A stretch of 64,000 nt of DNA from Coccinella septempunctata (taxonomy: Eukaryota > Arthropoda > Insecta > Coleoptera > Coccinellidae): NCBI RefSeq assembly GCF_907165205.1, contig NC_058190.1, positions 35,553,345 through 35,617,344 of the forward strand. The letters run 5' to 3'. The position numbers and the translations under genes are program-made. The notes below the pieces were generated by a model that did no database searches, was not told the DNA's origin, and was given only the letters and a program-made list of their open reading frames with translations. This document shows positions 46,441 through 57,382 of the stretch, one piece after another; within the stretch, counting starts at the first letter, position 1, and each line of letters opens with the position of its first letter.

Positions 46441-48132
46441 AAATATAGGTAAATGACTCTATGATTTGCTATCTATGATCACGAGTCATGTCGTGTTTTG
46501 TCAAGTATCAAGTCAAGGAATTATTAGACAATGACCGCTAGAAAAACTACGCTAGTTGTGAGTTATGTTGAATAGACAAAATACTAAAATCTACTCGATT
46601 TTTTTAACGTACTCCTTCATCATACAAAATGTATTAACATGCAGCCACGGAAAAAAATGAAGCAACGATGTTGTTAACCGATTCTTGACGTCATCGTCAG
46701 TGCCTTGCTTTAGCAGATGAACTATTATACCCACACGAATGGATGGAAGCAACAGTTCTCGCAATCTCCAATTTCTGAGACGAAGCTGTCGTTTCTTTTC
46801 CATCGCCAGATTTCTCATTTCTTCTGCGGCGTCTTCAAACGAGGACATAATCCAATTTAAATTAGGGATAGTCTTTTTTCCAATATCTGAAATCCCTTCG
46901 CTAGATATTACGCGACAGAAGAGGTGTGAATGGGTCGAATCCAATATTCACTACATAAAAGATGCTTCTCTAGTTCTTCGATATGTCCGCCAAGATTGAT
47001 TCCTCGACGAAAAGGCCTAAAGAAAAATTCAATTAACTTCGAAGTATGGGACCTCCATTAAACTCTCGCAAAGGTCAAATCTCCGGTCCTTTGGGACAAT
47101 TCAGTGGCAGAGTTATATTTGAAAAACGCTGGGTGAAATTGTGTTTCGAAGGAAAGGTTTGAGTGCTTTTCTTACGGACGAAGTTTGTGATTTCAATTTG
47201 GGGAATAAAAAGAATAACCCTTCAAGAAACAGTAGTCAACACTCGTTGCGTATGGTAGGAGTCTTATTGTCGTTTACAAGCGTCAGCAGATAATTCTGAA
47301 CGGACTTTGTCGCTTCCTATTATCTAGAATATTTTTCCCACGAAGAGAAAAAACCAAATCTGTTTCAAAAGAACTGAAACACTTGCCATTGTCACTAATG
47401 TCACTCGCTGTATGCTAAATGAGTGTATAAGTCCCTAATAAGCGCTTTAAAATTCATATCGAAATTTGTAACAGTTGTTCCAACAGTTTTAAGAGAATGT
47501 TCTCGTCAAAAATAAAGTAATTTACCCGAAGTATGTCGACCAGACAAAAATTGATACATACAGGGTAATAATAGTCTGAGAGCCAACTGGAAAAGATTGC
47601 GTAGAATAGACCATAGCAGTATAGCACACTTTTTCATGGGTGAAAATGATAAATTTGCAGTCATTTTAGGACGAATGATTTGTTGCATCTACTTTGGAAC
47701 ATAATTGTGAATATGAATTTTTTTGCAGACCCTTTAGCCGTTGCGAAGTGACTGGGAGACACCATTTTTTATGAAGTGGAATTTCAAACCATTTCACGAA
47801 ATCGGAAATTCTAATATTATATCATTTGGACATTCAGGAGTACCATATTATTTTGGCAGACATTATTTCGGCTGCTAGAAGAAGGTTGACGACCTCAATG
47901 TTCCAAAATACTACGTTAACGAGGGGGACACTTGTGAAGTGAAGGATCGCAAAATGGTCAAGAAACCATTGCAGAAATTCTGAATTTTGATACAACAGTA
48001 CCGCTGTGTTCAACGCATTCGATTCTCTGCCACTTCTCTTCTCTTGCAATTGAATAAGGAACCTCAAACCTTCCGCAAATGCTGCTAAGAGCACAATTTT
48101 GAACATTGGCACTGAAGAAAACACGGTTATTA
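46441..48132. other. Unrecognised region with one hypothetical frame
   Basis: Only the minus-strand frame at 46591-46944, described separately, deserves mention. A TACAGGGTAATAATAG sequence at 47560 is a lone end-like motif. Confidence 0.4.
46591..46944 (-). CDS. Hypothetical protein, unrecognised
   Basis: A 117-residue frame with a charged, probably helical middle (SFEDAAEEMRNLAMEKKRQL then RLRNWRLRELLLP). It has no signal peptide, known domain or catalytic motif that I recognise. The composition is less AT-biased than the chance frames nearby, which is the only reason to list it. It could be a host exon, a fragment of a mobile element or chance. Confidence 0.2.
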   Translation of the reverse strand: MDSTHSHLFCRVISSEGISDIGKKTIPNLNWIMSSFEDAAEEMRNLAMEKKRQLRLRNWRLRELLLPSIRVGIIVHLLKQGTDDDVKNRLTTSLLHFFPWLHVNTFCMMKEYVKKIE

Positions 48133-48930
48133 TACAGGGTGACAATTTGCAAATTTGCCAGTCCAGTTATGTCACGACAAGGATGATTTCAGAGAAAATG
48201 CCGAAACAGGTCAATTTCTATTCGTAGGGGGACATATTTTGAGCAGAATTGTAAGCCGAAATCTTCTCAACCCTAGGTGTAGGGGGTATCACCCCTAAAT
48301 TCTCAATATGGAATAGGGGGTGAGCTATACCTCAATTGAAAGATCACTTGACCCTCTACATGAATACTATGGTTTGCAACTTTTTATTGAGTCCTTGAAG
48401 AAGTTACAGGGGCTGTCATTTTGAAAACTTGCCAGGCTAGAAATGTTTTCAGAGAAAATGCCCCTACATTCCCAATAAGGAATAGAGGGTGAGCTATACC
48501 TCAATTGGAAGACAATATGTCCCTCTACATAATACTAGTATTATGCAATTCAGGTTTAGCTCACCCTGTATACCCTATGAAGAATTTAGCGGTTCTATCC
48601 CCTACACCTAGGTTTGAGAAGATTTCGGCTGCGACCTTTCAAATTGTCACCTTCTATAACTACATCAAGGAATCAATAAAAATTTGCAAACCATAGTACC
48701 TACTCATGTAGAGAGACAAGTGATCTTTCAATAAGGTAAATCTCACCCCCTATTCCCTATTAGGTATTTACGGGTGACAGCCCCTACAGCTAGGATTGAG
48801 GAGATTTCGGCTTAAAATTCTGCTGAAAATATGTCCCCCTCTGAATAAAAAAAATTGACCGGCATTTTCTCTGAAAACATCCCTGTTGCGACATAATTGG
48901 CCTGGGAAGTTTTTAAATTGTCACCCTGTA
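48133..48930. mobile_element. Foldback element with TACAGGGTGACAATTT ends
   Basis: A 798-bp nearly full-length palindrome flanked by TA. The arms share GATTTCAGAGAAAATGCC, GTAGGGGGACATATTTT, GGAATAGGGGGTGAG and CTCTACATGAATA with their complements. A second internal unit near 48430-48620 repeats part of the arm (ACATTCCCAATAAGGAATAG), so the centre is itself rearranged. Non-coding. Confidence 0.85.
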
Positions 48931-50418
48931 TATAAAGCTCAATGTCCTTAATACTTTCCAGGGCCATTTTTGAAAACAGACCGAAACAATTTGTACTCCG
49001 AATAAAAATAATGTTCGTTTCAACGTTGGTTTTCTGAAAAAAAAGTCGTTAATGCCATACATGATGAAAATGACACGGACAAAAGTTTTCGTTAAATTGT
49101 TCGAACGAGATGAATCATGAATTTTCTAGATCTGATGTTTCCGTTATACGGTACTCTCAAATTTAAACCAATTATTAATGAAGGTTTATCATCTAGTTAG
49201 TACCAAGTACCGAATTTGTGTAGCACTTGTTATCCTATAAGAAGTTAGTACAAGCAATCAAATAACCTTTGTTGTGAACTGCGGCTGTTTTGCATTTCCA
49301 TGAAATTTCATCCTCTGGTTCTGATGATATCACCGTTGCAAGGTCAGGCCCAAATCTTTGTTATTCTCGATGCAGGACGAAGAATAAAAGGTACGTAGAG
49401 GAACTGCATTAAAAATGTCTTGAAATGAAACACAATAAAATAAAACGAAAGCAGCTAATTTCTAGATTTCCGCTTTCAAGGCGCTCTTTGTGTGGTAAAA
49501 AATTCAAGATCAGGGTCAGGAAATGCTGTGATTTCTGATATGAATCAAACAATAGTTCTCTCAAAAAAATTTAGTCATACAGGGAGGAGTATTTTTAATT
49601 AGTTCAGATTTTTTCAGGTAGAGTATTAATTGGCGAGAAACAGCAGAAATTGAAAGTAATTCCAAACACTTTTCCAATATTCAATCACTCCACTTTGAAT
49701 CTGAAGCACGGAAGCTTGAAGGCTGAGAGTCCTTGAACTCGATTCAAGCATGCCAATTAATTTCTAGTTAAAAGTTCCCGGGTAGGCTATTAGCCTAATT
49801 TATCACATAAATTATCCTTGAATATTAATGAACATGTTAAAGCCTCTGCTGTACGTGCTCAAGGTGGTAATTGCCGTTATTTGTGAGTTGAAATCTTGAA
49901 AAATTCATGAGGAGTACGTGTTCTCCGCTTTCAAGGATCGTCTCCAGATAAGTTTTCTAAATATGATTGACGATTTTTGTCTCATGAATGCATCACACAT
50001 TCACGTAGCAGTGTTTTTCAAAATGCACCGATTGACACTCACAGAAGGAAATATTGGCGATTATGGTGATGCGAAAAGAATTACTGTATTTTAGCGATGT
50101 TCACGAATAAAGTTATAAAATTATTTGTCCACACCTGCCCAATGTTCCTGAAGATTTAATTGTGGCCCTGTATCAAGCATTGGAATTCACATCAAATGAT
50201 AGGTATTTAAAGGTTCGATAACTTTTTTCTCATTTGAATATCAAATGTTTTCGGAATTTTCAGTCGTTGTTTTTCCTGTAGTTATAGAGGAATCCCGATA
50301 TGTTTGTTCGTCTGACTATTTTATTTTTTTCAGATCCAATAAAAGCAAAACTAATAAGGGAAAGTAAAAAAATTGTTTATGAAGTATATTTATCAGTAAG
50401 GAGATAGTGATAGCGAAG
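48931..50418. other. No gene recognised
   Basis: No exon, repeat boundary or terminal repeat could be supported. Confidence 0.4.
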
Positions 50419-50680
50419 GAAAAGTGATTCATTCATTCATTCATTGCTGAATACCGTTACCGAGAATAAATCTACAAAAGTATCAAAACTTATAATTTTT
50501 AGGGCTACTTTCGACTGTGTGCCCTCTTGTGACTGAAGAGACCCAACCGTGACCTACAGATCCTTTCGCACTCCAGGCATGGATAGTCACCAACCAGATC
50601 TGGCCGCTGTATTCCTCTCGAGTCTCCATTATAACTGTGGACCGAAGACATCCACTGTGATCTTTCTAACGAAAAGTGAT
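50419..50680 (-). mobile_element. Short 3' fragment of RTE-like retrotransposon with target duplication
   Basis: A 242-bp piece at 50429-50670 matches the 3' end of the element at 40013-40270: both encode LERSQW.., a GDY-P-C-x-E/x-C start and CRSRLGLFSHKRAHSRK in the minus strand. The tail is (ATTC)n at 50429-50443. Exact 10-bp duplications GAAAAGTGAT flank it (50419-50428 and 50671-50680). It is a complete, severely 5'-truncated insertion. Confidence 0.9.
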
Positions 50681-51658
50681 AACCCTGTCCAAAATACAAA
50701 AGGATACTCTTGAGTATTATACCACAGCCCTCTTAAAAGAGGGCTATGATTATACGAACGCAGCGTTTCATACACTTGCTGCAGCTGATTGTATCGCTAA
50801 AACAATATCGGGGATTCCAAGTTGTCACCCCCACTACTACACTGACAACCTCATCAATTGTAGGAGCATTAAAACGCCTGACGTGCATGACAAATTTGGC
50901 CTAGAATCTGTAATGATACATGTGTATATTAAGAATGTGCTGAATTGGTGTTTTTGCAATAACTTCGAGAGCAATCAATTAACTATTCAATATGGTTCAA
51001 AACGTGTGGGTAAACAATTCCTGTGCCACAACCAATGTGCGTGAAGGTTGTTGTAGGGTAATTAAAGGGTCCAATTTTATCTTGCCACTTTGCAACACAA
51101 TCCAGGAAATTTCCAATTTAAAGCTCTACAATATTAACCTACAACGTCCATTTTGGTCCAATAAGTACTAACCGATGTGCAGTGTGATCAATTGCTCATG
51201 CTCATACAGTTTGTAACGTGGTTACTGGGAGAAAACTTATCTCGAGCGCCAGCTATTCTTTTCACTAGGAAGAATAGCAAACCTACCAGAGTAGCTGCTA
51301 GTCGGAGACAGAGTTCGCTGTTATCTAGGGTGGTAGCGATAACGAAGAAGTCAAAATCGAATTATGTAAAAGTTTATTCACACCTTCGGAAACTAATTAT
51401 ATGTACAAGGGAGATATGTGTAGGTATGAAATATGAGTGATTCTACAAGCGAACATACATTCGGGAAATCCTATCCGGTCACGAGCACTTTATGAAGTTT
51501 ATACCGGGTGCAGTGAAAAATGAAAGGTTCAATAAAAATGCGCGAACCAGAACTGACGGAATGAATACTAAGGACTTGCTATACGGTATCGGGATGTAGT
51601 TGTATTTCTCCAGAAATAAAACACAACCAGGGCGGATCTATTCGAGACTTTTATTCGC
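50681..51658. other. No gene recognised
   Basis: The plus-strand frame at 50676-51044 begins inside a target duplication and has no domain. A perfect small hairpin, AGCCCTCTTAAAAGAGGGCT, lies at 50726-50745. Confidence 0.4.
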
Positions 51659-51898
51659 TACCCCAAGGGCTATAACGCACCATGACTGATAGCGAAGAAA
51701 AGGTCTATTGTTAGCGCAACTATGGGATTTCACTGACAACGAGCGGTATCTCTTATTCTCTACCCCAAGGGCTATAACGCGCCATGACTGACAAAAAAGA
51801 AGAGATTTCGGATTCAACGCTTGTGACGCGGACAGGGGGGTTGACGGGACTTTCCCTTCAGTACCCCAAGGGCTTGCGCACCATGACTGATAGCGAAG
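51659..51898. repeat. Three tandem units of about 100 bp
   Basis: A core TACCCCAAGGGCTATAACGC followed by the block CACCATGACTGATAGCGAAG occurs at 51659, 51761 and 51861; the intervening 60 bases differ. The third copy lacks a few bases. The minus-strand frame 51638-51973 runs through it with a repeated YQSWC..ALGV pattern, but I cannot identify a protein family. The surroundings (51600-52450) are less AT-rich than average. Confidence 0.7.
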
Positions 51899-53729
51899 GA
51901 AAAAGTCAGACTCGCGAAACAGGGTAAAGGACGATAAAATATAACAGGAAGCGATACAGTACAGCAGTGTCAAAGTTAAAGAAGTAGCGGTGTAGGTCTA
52001 ACAAAGAAACTGAACGGTACAGACGGGGACCTACCTCCTTTGTTTCAGGCACTCGCGGAAACTCAAAGGAAAGAAAAGAAAACTAAAAAATTTAATTCTA
52101 AATAGCACTGACGCAACAGCAAAGAAATTATTCTTAAACGGCGAAAAACGGAAAACTAACTGAAGTAAAAAGAGCTGGATCAAAAGCAGAAGTCACCACG
52201 TTAAAACTGAAATCAAAGAGCGAAAAGTCACAAGTCGAAGTACTGAAGTAAACGAGCAAAAGTTGAAAAGTGACCATCGCGGGGGAAAATTTGCTTTTAT
52301 AGGCAAATCCCCCCTCACGGTAAAAATCTGAAAATTCCAGAATGCGACAAGAATGAAAAACGTCGTCAGCTCCGGTTTATCGCATATCAACATCAGAAAA
52401 ACGTCGAAATCTTCAACGGCATGCAAGAAAAACAACGTGAAACACAGATAAACGGTTTTTTTACATTTACTCTGCCTATCGGAATGAACGTACTGAATAT
52501 TCGAGAATTAAAATATTTTCAAAGACGGAAATTTAAAACGAAAGAAATGCACTAAAATGAACTCCAATTTTCCTCAGAAAACGGGGATTCATTACAAGTT
52601 TTTTCCAAATTTTGATAAAAATGTCGTTCGCGAAATTTCCAAGCAACAAACTTCCATATTACAATCGAGAAATTTTGCTGCAAAAACTTAATATCTTGTG
52701 GTATAACATAATATGATGACATATTGAATTAGATTCATTCTAATTCACAGCAGGTTTCTTCAAATTATATGATTATTCATGTGGTGTATGTATTTCCTTT
52801 CTCAGTGTTAGAGACGAAGAGTAAGATCCGAATAGATTTCTGCTGTGTTATTCTTAGACATATGTTTGTGTTTTCAAATGCATAGATAACATTAGAGTTT
52901 ATATCCATGATACATAATGCAAACTAGGCAAACAATAGCGAACGTATCTGTTGTGCATAATTTTATTGTATAGTATAATTATATCATGGATATGGATGCA
53001 TAACTTGATGCAAGGATATCACAAGGAACGTATTTAGTGTAGCTATGCCTTAAATTGACGAACTAAAATTGAAAGCATGCTGGGCATTATCTTATAATTG
53101 ATCGACCAAGTCAGTCGATATGGTTGACTGTCATTTAGTCAGTACTATATAAAAATATATGAATCGCCATTGTGCTTTACACTTTTCTATTTACTGTGAA
53201 TTTTGGTGAAACGGTGAGGTTTCAAATCAGCAGAACCTGAAGAAGACTAATAGTAGGTACGTTTTTGGTTGAGTTGAATACCACCTATACGAAAAATTTA
53301 GGACGTGCAAATGATTACAGTGCATACTTTGCAGATTCATTTTATGGGCGATTCAGCACAAGAAGTAGATCAACGTTTTACTTACAAAAGTTTGATTAGG
53401 CGACCAAATGTGGAGAAAATACAAACTTTTCACCATCAACACAATGATGTTGTTCGAAACTGAAATGGATCCGATGAACACAAATTTTTTATAAAAGTTG
53501 ATTAGATGCCTGTTTGAGAACATTTCAGGCGTTATCATTATACCAAAATTGATGAAGTTGCTATCGATGTTGTCAGTGACAACTTGGAAACCCCTGATAT
53601 TATCTTACCGAACCGATCAGCTGCAATAATTGCATGAAACATGCCGTTAATATGATACTTAACAGTATCCTATTTCATTATGACAAGGTGAAAAGGGTTT
53701 TCACTTTCCTTTCAAGATGACGACACATG
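51899..53729. other. No gene recognised
   Basis: 51900-52450 is purine-rich on the plus strand and could belong to an unidentified mobile element together with the preceding repeat. Beyond 52450, AT-rich sequence with no supported exon. Confidence 0.35.
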
Positions 53730-54512
53730 TACGCAGGGTGGGCAAAATTGGTGAGATACCTGAACTACAACTTTTTAACCCAACCATATAGAGAAAAATG
53801 AATGTGCCATTCATGTCGTCTTTTTTCGAGAAACTAATAATGCCATCAACTGTGTTCCTCTATCTCCTTTATTTTTTGTGTTATAGGGCAAAATTTTAAT
53901 TTGGGAGATTTCAACTTTGGTCATTATATCCGTTTCTGTTTGAGCTAAGATGTTGAAAAAACAACATTATGCAGAAACTTTTTTGATAGCAATCCAGTGG
54001 CACACTATGATTTTATCCTACCGGTTCATTTGCTGAGTTATAACATAGAGTTTTGTTTTTTCTTATGAAAACGGTAGTTTAAAATTACTTAAAAAGAATC
54101 AACATTTTTTAACTGTTTAAGAAATATATCATACATCGCCCTCAGTCTTTCTATGTCATCAAACTAGTACTCTTTTCATAAGAAAAAACACATATCTATT
54201 CATGTTATAGCTCAGCAAATATACCTGTTAGAAAAATCATAGTACGCCACTGGATTGCTATCAAAAAAGTGTCTTTGTAATGTCTTCAATTCAACATCCT
54301 ATCTTGAACAGAAACGGATATAATGACCAAAATAGAAATTTTAATTTTGACCTATTACTCAAAAACAAAAGGAGATAGAGGAATGCAGTTGATGGCATTC
54401 TTAGTTTCTCGTAAAAAGAAGACCTTAATGTGCCATGCATCTTCCTCTATCTCGTTGGGTTGGAAAAGTTGTGGTTCAGGTATCAGGTATCACCAATTTT
54501 GCCCAGTCTGTA
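53730..54512. mobile_element. Foldback element, dimer of the 12373 family, copy 1
   Basis: A 783-bp palindrome beginning with a variant of TACAGGGTGGGCAAAATTGG and ending CACCAATTTTGCCCAGTCTG. Each arm of about 370 bp corresponds to the monomer at 12373-12703, arranged head to head around a short centre with ATCATACATCGCCCTCAGTC. Arms contain GAGAAACTAATAATGCCATC and complements. Non-coding. Confidence 0.85.
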
Positions 54513-54982
54513 CATAAATATCCTTCATACACATTTTTCTCACATTCCCAAATTGAACAATCGATACTTTTTCTGCTTTCGCAGTTGCAATCTTTATAGC
54601 TTTGTGAGGGCTGCATTTATTCATTCACAACTGTGAACACTATTATTGCGTCTCCATGGTGATGCAATAATACCCAGAAATACTAATATAAAGAAGATGG
54701 ATCTGCAAGAAATGCTGAATCAAAATTAAAGTATGTAGCTAAAACTCGGCTTATCTATTGTTTCGGTACGTAAGTACGTCATTTTGTGTGGTTTTATATT
54801 ATTTGGAATCGCTAGAAAATTTACAGTCACCGACTTCTGATTTTTTTTTTCTCTGCAGAAGTCTAGAATGCGCTCCAGTAATTTTTCTTTTGCATAGAAT
54901 GCTCAGAGAAAAAAGTTGAGTATGTAAATGGAATGATTTAATCACTTCATTTCAAGAAATTGGTGACAAAAGGGGTTACTTT
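54513..54982. other. Intergenic sequence 3' of the minus-strand LU gene
   Basis: Downstream flank of the LU-domain gene. No canonical AATAAA was seen just after its stop; an ATTAAA at about 54937-54942 on the minus strand may serve. Plus-strand frames here are unsupported. Confidence 0.4.
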
Positions 54983-55922
54983 TCAAGGGGATGGAGGCAG
55001 TTTTTCATTATTGCACTGCTCCTCATTACAAATTGAACATGCTAAGTGGGATGCCCCATCACAAAAATCTGCTTCATCTGTGCAACCTCTGATATAAAAA
55101 AGCTTCGACCTCTCCCCTCCGAGGAAATTCTTGTAGGTATCCCTGTATATGTAAGAATAGCAATATTTTCCAAAACACGTCGGACCTGTCTCATCAGCAA
55201 TTTTGCATTCATAAAAACTGCTCGATTTACACTTCAGACATGTCACTTCATCGTCATCGTCATCGTCGTCGGTCTCTTGTGTATAACCTGATATGGGAGA
55301 AGAGATGAAAGAATTAGAGGTTGAGTAAGAAGAATTAAACAAAACTAGCATATTATTTTTTTGTGAGAACAATAGGTAAAATAAAAACGCATTGGTATAC
55401 CTAAGCTGGGACAGACCCCAAGTCATAAGTTTGGGACGTTGTGCATTTGTACAAATATCTATAAAAATTACAGGGTCTTTATGAATGGTTGTAACTTTGT
55501 AATTCAACCTGAACTGTGGCGAATAGATCAATCATAAGTTCAATTTAAGCAACACCATGTATTTCGAAAAGGAAGCGTTTGCAGGCACATGTTTTTGAAC
55601 TTTTTTTTCTTGAATTTTGCCAAGGATTCTCCCCTTTCCACTTGTATCTGAATTCGAACATAACTGACTTTAAGGCCAAGACATAAATATATACCTTAAA
55701 CCCCTCAGTATATTTCTTTATCCTCATAATTTTTCGAGTATGGAACAAACATTATCTGTTCATAACCTAGTGTTCATAACACACTCAAATTGACACACTG
55801 AACACAAGGCATATTACTCAAACCATTATCATACAAATATTTTAAAGATAATGAAAATAATTCATACCTTCATTGATGCAGTTGAGTGCTATCAATACTG
55901 TGAGTATCAAAAAATACTTCAT
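54983..55922 (-). CDS. Secreted LU-domain (Ly6/uPAR-like, DUF753-type) protein, copy A
   Basis: A two-exon gene. Exon 1 (55868-55922) encodes MKYFLILTVLIALNCINEG, a clear signal peptide; exon 2 (54983-55287) the rest. The donor is GTATGA and the acceptor follows a pyrimidine-poor TATCAG; joining is in phase 1 at Gly19. The 119-residue product has a run of seven Asp, then ten cysteines in a Ly6/uPAR-like order: CLKC at the start, FGKYC, the YIRGC segment, then CSIC and CNN near the end. That C-x2-C..RGC..C..C-x2-C-x(4)-CN layout is the three-finger LU fold. It ends KLPPSP without a hydrophobic tail, so no GPI anchor is predicted and the protein is probably soluble and extracellular. Function unknown. 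A longer frame in the intron (to 55531) is not the real start. Confidence 0.85.
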
Positions 55923-55981
55923 TTTTTCAAAGGAATGACCAACAAAGTGATTGGTCCTAACAAGCGTCACCAGATGCTTGT

Positions 55982-56035
55982 TTTTCGTTTATTTACCTAT
56001 ATATACCAATATATAAGTAGGTAAATAAACGAAAA
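55982..56035. promoter_or_regulatory. TATA box inside an inverted repeat, promoter of LU copy A
   Basis: A perfect 16-bp inverted repeat (TTTTCGTTTATTTACC at 55982-55997, complement at 56020-56035) brackets TATATATA at 55998-56005. It lies about 76 bp upstream of the copy A ATG on the minus strand. Position and sequence suit a core promoter; the hairpin or binding role is inference. Confidence 0.5.
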
Positions 56036-56319
56036 TTTACCAATTATTTTCGAAGGCTTGAAGACACATAAAATAAATCTAATATGCAATTTCATGCAAT
56101 TACAGTTATCTTACCGAGTAACCGGCTGATAAACATGGGGCAATGAATTGGATTTTGAGTATAGTTCATAAATGAGTAATTAAGTAAATAAGTAATATTA
56201 GGAACGAAAACTATGACGGTTTATTTTCAATACTTTGATATAATAATAACGATATATTTATTGATCTCTTAAGACATTCACAATGTATATAGGACAAATC
56301 AAATGAAAAATAGGAAAAT

Positions 56320-56538
56320 TCATTTTCTGGAACTTATTCTACGATGACATTGATCGAGAATCCTTAACACTACAAAGTAGGTACTTTTTTGGGTTCGTTC
56401 ACCCTCAAATACCACCAACGTTTTGGGTCTTCCAATAGAAGATAATTCTTGGTCATCCTTTTCATTAATAATATTTTCGATTGTAGAAACATTCAGCTGA
56501 AATACAAGCCGTTTAAATTCAGATGAAACATAATACAA
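56320..56538 (-). pseudogene. Transposase remnant, same family as 15800
   Basis: The minus strand reads VSTIENIINEKDDQELSSIG then RPKTLVVFEGER, matching the STIRKIVNEDDDKEFSFIG/RPKKVVAF segment at 15800 in order and spacing. Only this helix-turn-helix part survives; no catalytic residues are present. It lies between the two LU genes. Family name uncertain. Confidence 0.5.
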
Positions 56539-57034
56539 GTTTACCTACTTACATTGAATATGGGTAACTATTTGAATGAGCGGCCTTCAATTCTAAATAG
56601 CACTTCCTGATACTCTATCTTCTGTCTTTTTCAATCACTTTTGTAATTTTGTAATTGATAATAGTGCTAATCTTACTTCTGTCTATTTACAAAAACTTGA
56701 GTGAATGGAGGATATATAAGCTGTAAACCTTCATCCAAGTGATTTAAAAAGAGAAATAAGAGAAATATAATGAATCCAATCAACCATTTCACTATATTTA
56801 TATAACTTCATACAGGGTAATCCAAAACGAAAGAAAAACTTGTTGATACAAAGGTTTCTTGCCTACAAGATACATAGGGTGTGAAAATTTCGTCATAAAA
56901 ATTAAGAAATGACTCTAATCCTGAATATTTTGCCTGTGAAAAAATTAAACATATCACACAGATCAGAATATATGACTTATTTTGGTTTATCTCATAAAGG
57001 GCGCTAAGTGCAGCCAATTACATGAACATGTCGT

Positions 57035-57207
57035 ACGGCCGTTTTCAATAAACCTATCTATCCCATCGTTTCACTCACTGACGATTAGTAACCATTGGTA
57101 ACCATTCTAAAATATATCTACAGATAGATCATAGAAACGAAATCACATGCATTTTCTATCTTCAGTAACTGAAACAATGGATAGATAGGATTATTGAAAA
57201 CGGCCGT
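57035..57207. mobile_element. MITE with ACGGCCGTTTTCAATAA ends
   Basis: A 173-bp unit with inverted ends of about 45 bp: ACGGCCGTTTTCAATAA..CCTATCTATCC against GGATAGATAGGA..TTATTGAAAACGGCCGT. Non-coding. It lies about 175 bp upstream of the plus-strand LU gene. The target duplication is ambiguous. Confidence 0.85.
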
Positions 57208-57327
57208 TAATTGCTTCATGCTTATCTTTAGGTTGAGGGTAAGATAATTGCATAAAATTTGTATTGGACTCATTTTATGCATCGTTACGTTTTCAAAAAT
57301 AATTGGGAAATTTTGGTATGTAGCAGG

Positions 57328-57335
57328 TATATATT
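57328..57335 (+). promoter_or_regulatory. TATA box, promoter of LU copy B
   Basis: TATATATT lies 55 bp upstream of the copy B ATG. The sequence between, ending ATTCCTTTGTGAAAATG, resembles ATTCCTTTGAAAAAATG before copy A, so the two promoters share ancestry at least near the start codon. Confidence 0.5.
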
Positions 57336-57382
57336 AGATGCCTGTTGCCAACAATCAGTGTTCTTTGTATTCCTTTGTGAAA

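Noticed and set aside
50726..50745. Short perfect hairpin as a terminator
   Set aside because: Intrinsic hairpin terminators of this type are a bacterial feature; in this eukaryotic context it is probably chance.
50676..51044. 122-residue plus-strand frame
   Set aside because: Its start lies within a retrotransposon target duplication and the peptide has no recognisable domain.
55288..55531. Open frame extending LU copy A exon 2 upstream
   Set aside because: It is intron sequence: the splice acceptor at 55288 and a matching signal-peptide exon at 55868-55922, both conserved in copy B, give the better model.
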